Source: Roseateles oligotrophus
GTDB taxonomy: Bacteria > Pseudomonadota > Gammaproteobacteria > Burkholderiales > Burkholderiaceae_C
DNA: 64,000 nt
Reading direction: 5' to 3'
NCBI RefSeq assembly: GCF_025717515.1
Contig: NZ_JAJIRN010000006.1
Location: 62,001 to 126,000, forward strand
The notes under the pieces are model-generated. The model did not search any database. It was not told the origin of the DNA and was given only the letters and a program-made list of their open reading frames with translations. The translations under genes were made by a program, and so were the position numbers. Positions 1 through 8,476 of the stretch are shown one piece after another (position 1 is the first letter of the stretch; each line of letters opens with the position of its first letter).

Positions 1-1703
1 CCGCTCAGATGCAGACTTCTATCGGCCTGCCACTGCAGTTGCGCTTCCAGGCCACGACCGTCCTGGCGACCGACATTGCGTACCGTCGAACCGGTGTTGG
101 GCTCGCTATTGGGTACACCGCGAATGATGTCGTTCATTTGAAAATCAAACAGATTCAGATTGAGGTGCAGGGACTTGTCGAGTAGCCAGTCCAACGCGGC
201 CTCCAGCGTCTTGATGGTCTCGGGCTGTATGTTCGGGTTGCCGCGCAGCGTCGGATTATTGATGCCGAACTGATCATTGAACGAAGGCGCGCGAAAGGCC
301 GAACCGTACAGCAGCTTGGCCGTCATGTCATAGCTCAGCGCCCAGACCAAGGCCAGGCGCGGCTTGCTGGTAGAGCCGACACCGCGCCGATCCGGTCATG
401 CCGCAGGCCGGCGGTGAGGCTCCACTCGGGTGCCAGCTGCCACTCATCCTGCAGATACAGATAGTCCACCTTGCGTCGCTGCGGCAGCATAAACGGCGAG
501 GACGCCGAGTAGTCGGCCACCGGGCCCTGCAGCACGGGCACGCCGGCCGCGTTGGCGATGTAGTTTTTGAAAGTGGCGGTGTGATAAAGATTCAAATCAT
601 CGTGGCCGACACCCAGGCGCAGCACATGGCCGCGCCAGCCGCTATAGCTGGCCACGGCGCTCAGGCGCAGTTGGCGCTCCGAGGTATCGGGGTGGCCGAC
701 CATGCCGTCGGGCAACAGCCCGGTCGGGAAGTGCGTACCCGGCGGCGACAGCAGCAAATTGACCGGAATTTGCTGCTTGTAGAACAACAGGGCGGCGTTG
801 GCCGACAGGCTCCAGTCGCGGCCAAGCGGAGCAGCGCTCCAGCCCAGGTCGGTGTTGATGCGTTCGGAGCGCCCCCGGCCCACCGGATCAAGCGACTGCG
901 CAATGCCGGCGCCTGTGCCCATGTCGTCGCGCAGCTTGTAGCCGGCCCGCAACCGCCACTGCGGGCGTGACAGGTCGAGATGCACGTCGAGCGCGTCATA
1001 GCCAGCGTTGAGCGGCCCCGGCGCAAGGCTGGCATGAGTCCCAAAAGCCTTGTCGCGACTGCTTTGCGCATCGGCCTCGATGATGGATTTGGGGCCGGCC
1101 GTGCTGCCCGCCCGCAAATAGGCGGCCAGCTCCCAGTCGCCGAGCTTGCGGCCATGTTGCCACCAGGCCTCGCGACTATGAAAGGGCGGCCAGGTCCGCC
1201 GCCGTCTTGGTGATGATGTTGATGACGCCGCTATAAGCCTCGGCGCCGTAGAGCGCTGAGCCGGGGCCGCGAATGATCTCGACGCGCGCGATCTGCTGGG
1301 CCGGGAAGTCTCCCCACATCTGCCCTTTGTTGCCGACTAACATGGTCGTCATCGGCTGCCCGTTTTGCAGCAGCAGCAATTGAGGGGTCTGCCCACTGAC
1401 AATGCCGCGCATCACGTATTGCGGTTCGTAGTTGGCGCCTCCGCGCGTGACATGCAGGCCGGGCACGCCTTCGAGCAGACGCTCAAGATTGCTTATCCCC
1501 AAGGCCTTGATGTCGGCGGCCGTGATGACGCTGGCCACCGACGGCGCCAGACGCAGGGGCTGGCGAGTGCCGGTGGCAATGCTGATCAACTCGGCATCAC
1601 CATAGACCGCGGCCAGCTCCTCATCACTGGCCGGCCCGGCCGCCTGCGCCAAGGCCACCGTCAACGTGGCAAGGATGCCGCTACAGCTTGCAATAGTTTG
1701 CAT
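1..1703 (-). pseudogene. Broken TonB-dependent outer-membrane receptor (5' two thirds, three reading frames)
   Basis: The start region (ATG at 1703) encodes a signal peptide and a TonB plug domain, with GIVSGQTPQ, QQIARVEIIRGPGSALYG and YSGVINIITKT typical of vitamin B12/iron-type receptors. The frame stops at 1176, just after INIITKTAADLAALS. The barrel resumes in a second frame as SREAWWQHGRKLGDWELAAY (about 1170) and runs to about 395. It then shifts to a third frame (STSKPRLALVWALSYDMTAK, from about 372) that stays open to base 1. At the first break, roughly 15-20 residues expected between the plug and the first barrel strand are also missing, so the lesion is a deletion as well as a frame change. 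The gene would need two independent repairs to be read. The 3' end lies outside the window. Sequencing error could explain one shift but hardly the deletion. The plug style suggests cobalamin or haem/iron uptake; the substrate is unknown. Confidence 0.85.
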
Positions 1704-1966
1704 GGCAATCCCTTTAAACAAGACGCTCAGCTTGAATTCGAAGCAAAAGCATACGAGGAAGAGGACAAGAACACGAGAGGCCTCGCCATGGGAATAGGCA
1801 AAGAAAGACAGCACCTGTTCAGGTTTTTTCGGGCCAGACCAAGCAAGCAGATTGCCTGTTGCGCGACAGGCATGACCTGACCCTGGCATTGGCTTTGAAC
1901 TGAGGTTTGGTGAGACCATAATTCGCGCCTTAGCCCATCCTGCCACCCCTGCTCGCCGCATCCACC

Positions 1967-3667
1967 ATGACCGACACCGCCACCGACCTGTTGCTCACGC
2001 CGTTTGAACAAGGCAATCAAAATCAGACCACCCAGTGGGCCGAATGCATTGCTTTTTATGAACGCTTGCAGGCACGCTTCCCGCGGGTTTTGAGCTTCTT
2101 CCAGATCGGCAGCTCCGACAACGGTCTGCCCATCCATGCGGGGCTGGTCAGCGCTGACGGCGTCTTCGAGCGCTTGGCCCTCAAGCAGGCCGGGCGGCCG
2201 GTGTTCTTCAACAACAACGGCATCCACCCCGGCGAACCCGAGGGCATTGATGCCTGCATGGCGCTGGTGCGCGACTTTTGCACCCAGCCCGAACGGCTGG
2301 CGGCCCTGGGTGAAACGGTGTTCTTATTCATCCCGGTCTACAACGTCGACGGCTGCCTGAACCGGCAGGCCAGTTCGCGCGTCAACCAGGATGGGCCGGA
2401 GCAATTCGGCTTCCGGGCGAACGGCCGCAACCTCGATCTGAACCGCGACTTCATCAAATGCGACAGCCTGGCCGCCCAGGTCTTCAACCGCTTCTTCAGC
2501 GACTGGGACCCCGATGTGATGGTGGACACCCACACCTCCAACGGTGCGGATTACGCCTACACGATGACCTTGATTCATACCCAGTTCGACAAGCTCGGCG
2601 ACGGGCTGGGGCCCTATCTGATGGACCGCATGCTGCCGGCCATTTACGCGGCCATGACCGAGCGCGGTTGGCCGACCTGCCCCTATGTCAATCCGGTCAA
2701 GCTGACGCCCGATGACGGCATCGAAGACTTTCTTGAAACGCCGCGCTTCTCGACCGGTTTCGCCGCCCTGCACCACTGCATAGGTTTCATGCCCGAGACC
2801 CATATGCTGAAGCCCTTTGCCGACCGCTATGCCTCGATGCGCGCGCTGGTCGAAGTGGTGCTGGCCTTCACGGTGGTCAACGCGGGCGAGTTGCAGATGC
2901 TGCGCCGGGCCGCCAGGCAGGCCTCACAAGCTCGGCGCAACTGGCCGGTCTTGTGGCGGACCGATTACAGCCGCCCGGCCAGCTTTCGCTTCAAGGGCTA
3001 TGCGGCGCTGCAGCGGCCGAGCTTGCTGGGCAACTACAGCCGCTTGACTTACGACCGCAGCCAGCCCTGGGAGCGCGACATCGCCTGGTACAAGCGCTGC
3101 ACGACCGAATTGGAAGTCAGCACGCCCAAGCAATATCTGATTCCGCAAGCCTGGCGCGAAGTGATTGAGCGTCTGCAATGGAATGGCGTGCAGCTGCAAC
3201 GCCTGAGCGCGGATCAGATCTTGCAGGGGCAGGCCTATATCGTCGATGAGGTTCGCTCGCGCCCGGGGCCTTACGAGGGCCGGCTGTTTCACGAACAAAT
3301 GGCGCTGCGCCGGCAAGCGGTGAGCGTGCAAGCGCGTGCCGGTGACGTGCTGGTGGCGCTGGATCAGCCCCATGCGCGCTATGCGGTGGAAACGCTGGAG
3401 CCGCAGGCGCATGACAGCTTTTTCCGCTGGGGCTTTTTCAACAGCATCCTGGAGAAGAAGGAGAACTACTCCGACTATGTGTTCGAGGACACGGCGCTGG
3501 AGCTACTGAAGACGGAGCCCGGCTTGCGCAGCGAGTTCGAGGCCTGGAAAACCCAGCACCCCGAACTGCTCGCCAATCAAGCGGCCCTGCTTGATTTCAT
3601 CTACGCCAAGGCTCAGCGTTATGCCGAGCCTGAATGGCGGCGCTATCCTGTCATCAGCCTATTCTGA
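1967..3667 (+). CDS. M14-family zinc carboxypeptidase
   Basis: 566-residue protein with the zinc carboxypeptidase (peptidase M14) signature. The HxxE zinc motif is His87-Pro-Gly-Glu90 (IHPGEPEG) and the third zinc ligand is probably His189 (VDTHTSNGADY). Substrate-binding Asn159-Arg160 sits in NLDLNRDF, and the likely catalytic Glu277 is in FMPETHM. It should remove C-terminal residues from peptides or act as a related amidase. No clear signal peptide is seen at the ATG at 1967, so the cellular location is uncertain. About 270 C-terminal residues beyond the catalytic core are of unknown role. It is divergent from the broken TonB receptor and its 3' end overlaps the convergent PEP-CTERM gene by 9 bases. 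The fold assignment is firm; the substrate is not known. Confidence 0.88.
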   Translation: MTDTATDLLLTPFEQGNQNQTTQWAECIAFYERLQARFPRVLSFFQIGSSDNGLPIHAGLVSADGVFERLALKQAGRPVFFNNNGIHPGEPEGIDACMALVRDFCTQPERLAALGETVFLFIPVYNVDGCLNRQASSRVNQDGPEQFGFRANGRNLDLNRDFIKCDSLAAQVFNRFFSDWDPDVMVDTHTSNGADYAYTMTLIHTQFDKLGDGLGPYLMDRMLPAIYAAMTERGWPTCPYVNPVKLTPDDGIEDFLETPRFSTGFAALHHCIGFMPETHMLKPFADRYASMRALVEVVLAFTVVNAGELQMLRRAARQASQARRNWPVLWRTDYSRPASFRFKGYAALQRPSLLGNYSRLTYDRSQPWERDIAWYKRCTTELEVSTPKQYLIPQAWREVIERLQWNGVQLQRLSADQILQGQAYIVDEVRSRPGPYEGRLFHEQMALRRQAVSVQARAGDVLVALDQPHARYAVETLEPQAHDSFFRWGFFNSILEKKENYSDYVFEDTALELLKTEPGLRSEFEAWKTQHPELLANQAALLDFIYAKAQRYAEPEWRRYPVISLF

Positions 3668-4597
3668 ACGCTGCGCAGAACTAAGCGCAGAAGGCTTGCG
3701 GCGACTCCATCCCAGCGCACCGGCTGCCAAGGCCACCAACAATAAGGAGCTCGGCTCAGGCACGGAGGCACTCGGGTCACCCGCCAGGCCGGCAACCCGT
3801 TGAATGCCGGCCAAGCCGTCGCTGTTGATGCTGCTGACTTGACCGGCCGTCAAGGCACTGGAGAAGACAAACAAGTTGTCCATCAGCCCTTCCCAGGGCT
3901 CGGTGCCGCCGCTGCGGTCAAAAGCGCCAAAACGCAGATCAGGTGCGGTCGTTCCGTAGTCATCCGAAACTGTGGTCGACTTGAGCACACCGTCAATGTA
4001 GAGGCTGGCATTGATGCCGGCCATGCTGACCACCACCAGATGCCAGTCATTCAGCGTCATCGTGGCACCCGTGTTGCGCGGGCCGGTGCAGTTGCTTCCA
4101 CCGGTTGTCTGCCAGTTGCCGGCCGCAGCATCCAACCAAAGGCCTCGGTCCCAGCACCCATCGTCATGGCTGAAAAAAGTGTACTTCGGGTTCTGCGTGG
4201 TCGCGGATGTCGGTGAGAGCTTGAGCCAGCCGCCGATCGTCAGATCGCCCTTGCTCGGCGAAATATCAATACCGACCGTGAAGCCGCCGCCGCTGTTCTG
4301 GGCTGCATTGGGCGCCGGGTTGAACCAACTGCCGGTCGGCGCGAACTTGGCGGCTTCACCCTGGTAGCCCTGGCCGCCGGTTGTCACCGAGACGAGGCCC
4401 TGCTCATAAAAAGTCGGGTTCTTGCCGTTGCCGCTGGCGTCGACAACATTGGCAAAGTTGCCATTAGCACCTTCAAAGGTGTAAAGACCAATCAATGGCG
4501 CCGCCTGAGCGGTGGCGGTCAACAAGCCGCCACACAGGGCGGCACAGGCCGCTCGTGAAGCAAAATTTGCAATGCGTGACGATAAAAAGCGTTTCAT
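3659..4597 (-). CDS. LamG-like domain protein with PEP-CTERM sorting signal
   Basis: 312-residue exported protein. It has an N-terminal signal peptide (MKRFLSSRIA then a hydrophobic run ending TAQA). A LamG/concanavalin-like jelly-roll region follows: LIGLYTFEG, GGGFTVGID, LTIGGWLKL, WHLVVVSMAG, ASLYIDGVL. The C terminus is a classic PEP-CTERM tripartite tag: VPEP at about 279, a hydrophobic helix, then Arg-Arg-Lys. Such proteins are recognised by an exosortase/EpsH-type enzyme and sent to the cell surface or the extracellular polymer matrix; no exosortase gene lies in this window. LamG domains usually bind carbohydrate or act in adhesion. The upstream region carries an inverted-repeat motif shared with the other PEP-CTERM gene here. 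The family call is strong and the ligand is unknown. Confidence 0.9.
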   Translation of the reverse strand: MKRFLSSRIANFASRAACAALCGGLLTATAQAAPLIGLYTFEGANGNFANVVDASGNGKNPTFYEQGLVSVTTGGQGYQGEAAKFAPTGSWFNPAPNAAQNSGGGFTVGIDISPSKGDLTIGGWLKLSPTSATTQNPKYTFFSHDDGCWDRGLWLDAAAGNWQTTGGSNCTGPRNTGATMTLNDWHLVVVSMAGINASLYIDGVLKSTTVSDDYGTTAPDLRFGAFDRSGGTEPWEGLMDNLFVFSSALTAGQVSSINSDGLAGIQRVAGLAGDPSASVPEPSSLLLVALAAGALGWSRRKPSALSSAQRSE

Positions 4598-4710
4598 AGT
4601 GGGCGCCTATTAAAGATGAAGTGGGATTTACTACTTCGCTAGCAGACTTCGCAGCAGCAGCCACTTCATTCTAGGGATTGCGCAGGCGTCAGCGCCCCCT
4701 GGTTCCGGGG

Positions 4711-4740
4711 GTTCACCCTGCTATCGGGGGGTGGGTTAAC
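4711..4740 (-). promoter_or_regulatory. Inverted-repeat motif upstream of PEP-CTERM gene (copy 1)
   Basis: On the minus strand TTAACCCACCCC (4739-4728) is followed by an inverted arm ending at GGGTGAAC, giving near-palindromic GTTAACCC/GGGTGAAC. It lies about 130 bases before the start codon of the LamG PEP-CTERM gene. The core TT(A/T)ACCCACCCC recurs before the second PEP-CTERM gene at 16293. I see no good sigma-54 -24/-12 site nearby. A role as an operator is inference. Confidence 0.5.
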
Positions 4741-4774
4741 GCCAAGTCCCGAGCACTAGCATTTGGACGCAAGG

Positions 4775-6694
4775 TCAGGCCTTCAAGCGCGCCGTCGCCC
4801 AAGGCCCCGTCACACCGTCCAACTCGCAGTCCCACAGCGCCTGCACGTCCATCGCGTCGCGCAGGCCTTCGGCGTAGACCTTCAGCGCCAGGCTGCGCAG
4901 CATCACCAACATGCCGCGCACAAAGGCGGCGCGGGCCGCGTCTCCCGACACACCGGTGACGACCGAGACATCGAGCTTCACATAGTCCAGCCCGGCCTGA
5001 TAAAGGCGATCGACCTGCGCCAGGCCGGCGCCGGCATGCTCAAGCCCGAGCTTCACGCCCAGCGGTCGCAACTGGCGGCCCATCTCGAACAGCAGATCGA
5101 AATGATTGGTCGCGGCACTCTCGGCCAACTCCAGGCCGAGTTTGCGGGCGGCTTGTGGCGCATGAAAGACCTGATCACGCAGACGGGCGACAAAGTTGCC
5201 ATCCAGCAAAGAAGTCGGCGCGATATTGACGCAGCGTTGCTGGCCGTCTTGGGCGATGGCCTCCAGCGCCAACGAGACCGCCAGCAGATCCACATCGGCC
5301 GTCAATCGGCTGCGCACCGCCAGCGGCAGCCAGCGCGTGGCCGGCTCGAACTCGCCCGCTTCTTCCAACTGTAATTGCAGCGGGCATTCCAGATGCAAGA
5401 CCCGACCCTCACGGTCCAAAACCGGGTATTGCAGCAGCTTGCCGCGCCGATCTTTGATTGCATCGCTGATCTGCTCCCGCCAAGCCCGCTCGCCTTGCGC
5501 CCGTTGCTGGGGCGCGCTCGCATTGATCGACTCGACCACAAAGCCGGGCTGATTCTCGGCCCGCGCCAGCGCCGCGTCGGCTTCACCGAACCAGACGCCA
5601 ACGGCCGACTCGCGCGGCAGGTCGACCGCACCCAAGGCCACCTGGATGCCGCCGCCAAAGGCCGGCAAGCTGGCATGCAAGGCATCGGCCAAGGCTTGCG
5701 CCGTCTCGGCGGCTACGTCGGGTGCGGGCAGCCACAGCGCAAAATCGGCACCGTTCAGTCGGCCAGCCAAACAGCCACGCACGCGCTCGGGATAGGCCAT
5801 CACGGCCTTGGCCATGGCTTGCAGAATTTGATCCACCGCCGGGCGTCCCAAACGCTGATTGAGGCCGGCCAGATCGCGCAAACGCACCAGCACCAGCCCG
5901 GCTTGCAGCGGGCCTTCATCGCGCGTCAGCGCCGACTCCAACTCGGCCAGAAAATGCTTGCGTGAACTCATGCCCGTCAACGGATCGCAATGCGCTTGCA
6001 CCCGCAGCACTTGCAGCTGATCGGCCTGCGCCTCGAACATGCTTTTGACCCGCAACACCATCGCGTTCATCGCCTGAGTCAGGCCCTTCAGCTCAGGGAC
6101 ATGGGGCTCTTCGATGATCTGGAAACTGCCCTCGACGACGGCCCGCGCCTGCGCGACCGCGTTATCGAGCGGGCGACGGATGCGGTGCAGCGCCAAATAG
6201 GCGGCTGCACTCGCCAGCAGCGCCAAGGCTCCCAAGAGCAAGGCCATGCGGGTCAGACTGCGCCATAACTCATCATGTGCGTAGGCCGAATGGGAGAGCA
6301 CTTCGACCGAACCGATCGCGTTCCAGCCGTTCGAGACCTGCGCCACGCCGGGCTGCACGGCAATGGGCAACAAGGACACAAACCAGGCCGGCGCCTTGCC
6401 CGACTGGGCGGAGGTACGGCGCTCGAACGCAAGCTTGCCATCGGCCTTGCGCCAGACCACGCTTTGGTAATAGCCGGTGTCGAACTGCGCCGAAATCAGC
6501 AGCTCCATCAACTCAGCATCGCCGTGCTGCTGCGACAAGGCCAAGGCGAGCGCTGACGCGTTGTCGCTGTTCTTGATCTGCAACTGGGTTTGCAACAGTT
6601 GCCGGGTCGAAAAAGTGGACACGGCCACACTGCCGGCCAAGGCCAGCAAGACCACGCCCAACACCAGCAACCAGACTTGACGCATCAAGGACAT
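4775..6694 (-). CDS. lapD: LapD-like inner-membrane c-di-GMP receptor (degenerate GGDEF-EAL)
   Basis: 639 residues with the LapD architecture: TM1 at the N terminus (MSLMRQVWLLVLGVVLLALA), a periplasmic LapD/MoxY-type domain (about 30-150), TM2, a HAMP segment (LHRIRRPLDNAV), then GGDEF-like and EAL-like domains. Both output domains look catalytically dead. The GGDEF position reads NGADF (RLNGADFALWLP) and the EAL position reads ECP (VLHLECPL). In LapD the degenerate EAL domain binds c-di-GMP and the periplasmic domain sequesters the protease LapG, so the adhesin stays on the surface when c-di-GMP is high. The gene follows lapG by 31 bases on the same strand, which is the usual pairing. The start at 6694 (MSLMRQ) was chosen because TM1 begins there. 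The adhesin LapA and its type I secretion genes are not in the window. Confidence 0.9.
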   Translation of the reverse strand: MSLMRQVWLLVLGVVLLALAGSVAVSTFSTRQLLQTQLQIKNSDNASALALALSQQHGDAELMELLISAQFDTGYYQSVVWRKADGKLAFERRTSAQSGKAPAWFVSLLPIAVQPGVAQVSNGWNAIGSVEVLSHSAYAHDELWRSLTRMALLLGALALLASAAAYLALHRIRRPLDNAVAQARAVVEGSFQIIEEPHVPELKGLTQAMNAMVLRVKSMFEAQADQLQVLRVQAHCDPLTGMSSRKHFLAELESALTRDEGPLQAGLVLVRLRDLAGLNQRLGRPAVDQILQAMAKAVMAYPERVRGCLAGRLNGADFALWLPAPDVAAETAQALADALHASLPAFGGGIQVALGAVDLPRESAVGVWFGEADAALARAENQPGFVVESINASAPQQRAQGERAWREQISDAIKDRRGKLLQYPVLDREGRVLHLECPLQLQLEEAGEFEPATRWLPLAVRSRLTADVDLLAVSLALEAIAQDGQQRCVNIAPTSLLDGNFVARLRDQVFHAPQAARKLGLELAESAATNHFDLLFEMGRQLRPLGVKLGLEHAGAGLAQVDRLYQAGLDYVKLDVSVVTGVSGDAARAAFVRGMLVMLRSLALKVYAEGLRDAMDVQALWDCELDGVTGPWATARLKA

Positions 6695-6725
6695 GGCAAA
6701 TCCCAATCTATTGTTTTCATTTCGT

Positions 6726-7397
6726 TCAAAAACCTTCCGCGCGGGCCTTGGCCAGCAACTCCCGCCACTGCGACAAGCGCACCAAGGGATCGCCGGCCGT
6801 TGTTGCGCCCACTCCTTGCCACAAGCCTTCGCCATTAAAGCTGAAGACTGGCTGCAAGTCCGGACGCTGCGAGGCCGGGCGCACATCTGCGATCAGATTA
6901 TCCAGAATCAAAGGCTCCGTTCCCGGCTCGGCATAGTAGGCCAGCACCATATGCGCGAGCGAGCGCCCGCCCACCATCGCGCGCACATAGACCATGCGCA
7001 ACTTGGCCACCGGTGTGCCGGCCGCGAGCAGGCTCAGATATTTGGCAATCGCGTAGTCCTCACAGTCGCCGCGCCCCTTGTCCAGCGCTTCCAAGGGGCT
7101 GGCCCAGTAATCGGTCTTGCCCCAAACCTCGATGTCATCGTGGAACTCGATACGGCGATTCAAATAGCTATTGATGGCCGTCAGCCGCTGCGCCTCGTCC
7201 AGTGCTGCGGCGCGCTCAATTGTCTGCAGCAAGGCCTGCGCTTCAAGAACCGTGCGGGGGTTGAACTTGGCGGCAGCATCCAAAAAACGGTTGTTGTCCA
7301 AGGCCGCACTGGGCAGCAGCCATAAGACCCCGAGCAGCAGTCCGCCACAAGCCCAGTGCGGCTTGCTCGGGAACTTTCTGCGAGTGAAAAAGGCCAT
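6726..7397 (-). CDS. lapG: LapG-type periplasmic cysteine protease
   Basis: 223-residue bacterial transglutaminase-like cysteine protease (BTLCP/LapG). A hydrophobic export segment (about 15-32) precedes the catalytic domain. The triad can be read directly as Cys112 (RGDCEDYA), His149 (SLAHMVLAYY) and Asp166 (LILDNLI); the 37- and 17-residue spacing matches the classical LapG triad. LapG cleaves the N-terminal retention module of LapA-like adhesins when LapD, at low c-di-GMP, releases it, so cells leave the biofilm. LapG is calcium-dependent in studied species; I did not map the calcium site. It is the first gene of the lapG-lapD pair and diverges from the HDOD gene. Confidence 0.92.
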   Translation of the reverse strand: MAFFTRRKFPSKPHWACGGLLLGVLWLLPSAALDNNRFLDAAAKFNPRTVLEAQALLQTIERAAALDEAQRLTAINSYLNRRIEFHDDIEVWGKTDYWASPLEALDKGRGDCEDYAIAKYLSLLAAGTPVAKLRMVYVRAMVGGRSLAHMVLAYYAEPGTEPLILDNLIADVRPASQRPDLQPVFSFNGEGLWQGVGATTAGDPLVRLSQWRELLAKARAEGF

Positions 7398-7532
7398 GCT
7401 TTAGCGGAAACTTGTTCGTCGCAGCGAGCAATAAGCGCTCAGACTGAGGCTGACTATGCTGATAATGCAAGGCACTTTACAGGCTGTGCGGCTCGCCCAT
7501 CCCTGAAGTCGCGATTAATTGGCCCCTATTCA

Positions 7533-8396
7533 ATGAGCATCCCAGCAATTCGCCAAGAAATTGACAACTCGCGCAAGAGCGGAGCGCTCAAGACCATCAT
7601 CATTCCGCCCTGCCCCGAGTTGCTGGCGCGCTTGCAGCAGACGATGGCCCAGGCGCAACCGGATCTGAACGAGGTGGCGCGCATCGCGGCCAGTGATGTG
7701 GCGATGTCGGCCACGCTGCTGCGCATGGCCAACAGCCCCGTCCACATCTCCGACGGCATGCCCTGCACGACCGTCGGGCAGGCGATGACGCGCATCGGCC
7801 TGAAAGAAACCACCGCCATCATGACGGGCTTTTTGCTGAAGAACGCGATCCCCGTCAACAGCCCGCATTTGGCGCGCTTTTGGGAGCGCTCGGCCAAGCG
7901 CGCCGCTGCGATGGCCTTTGTGGCCAGGCAGTTGCCGGGCATTTCGGTCGACCTGGCGCATACCTACGGCCTGTTCTGCCATATCGGCATGCCGGTCTTG
8001 CTGCAATGCGTGCGCGGCTACGGATCAACCATGGTGGAAGCCTCGGCCCGCGTGGACCGATCCTATATCGCGACCGAGAACGCCAACCATCGCACCGACC
8101 ATGCGGTGGCCGGTGCGCTGCTGGCCCGCGCCTGGAATATGGCGCCCGAGTTGATGGCCGGCATCCGCCTGCATCACGACCTGCTTTCGCTGGGCGACAA
8201 AATGGTCGAGCCCGAGGTGCACACGCTGGTGGCGGCCGGTCTGATTGCCGAGCATTTGATGCGTTTGCACGAAGGTCTGCCAGAAGACGCCGACTGGGCC
8301 GCATATGCGCCCTCGGCGCTGGAGTGGCTGAGCGTCAGCCTGGCCGACGTCGAGCAATGGGACGATTTGCTGCGCCCGATTCTGGACGACTTGTGA
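7533..8396 (+). CDS. HDOD domain protein
   Basis: 287 residues that are essentially one HDOD (metal-dependent phosphohydrolase-related) domain: VARIAASDVAMSATLLRMANSP near 50, the middle LAHTYGLFCHIGMPVLLQ, and HRTDHAVAGALLARAWNM followed by GIRLHHDLL. HDOD proteins act in signalling and often sit next to c-di-GMP or chemotaxis functions; catalytic activity is generally unproven. The start at 7533 (MSIPAIRQE) was chosen because the domain begins just after it. No attached GGDEF, EAL or receiver domain is present. The neighbouring lapG-lapD genes are divergent, so a functional link to c-di-GMP signalling is only suggestive. Confidence 0.85.
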   Translation: MSIPAIRQEIDNSRKSGALKTIIIPPCPELLARLQQTMAQAQPDLNEVARIAASDVAMSATLLRMANSPVHISDGMPCTTVGQAMTRIGLKETTAIMTGFLLKNAIPVNSPHLARFWERSAKRAAAMAFVARQLPGISVDLAHTYGLFCHIGMPVLLQCVRGYGSTMVEASARVDRSYIATENANHRTDHAVAGALLARAWNMAPELMAGIRLHHDLLSLGDKMVEPEVHTLVAAGLIAEHLMRLHEGLPEDADWAAYAPSALEWLSVSLADVEQWDDLLRPILDDL

Positions 8397-8476
8397 GCCA
8401 GCAACTCAAGTAGGGATTGCCGGGCTCTTGCCCAAAATCAAATAGAGCTGCTGCTTTCGACCGCAAAATCGAAACC

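Noticed and set aside
1704-1966. Cobalamin riboswitch ahead of the broken TonB receptor
   Set aside because: I looked for the B12 box and its partner helices; GTCAGGTCATGCC is only a chance partial match and no conserved set could be assembled.
4598-4774. Sigma-54 promoter for the PEP-CTERM gene
   Set aside because: No GG-N10-GC pair with acceptable -24/-12 sequence in either PEP-CTERM upstream region.
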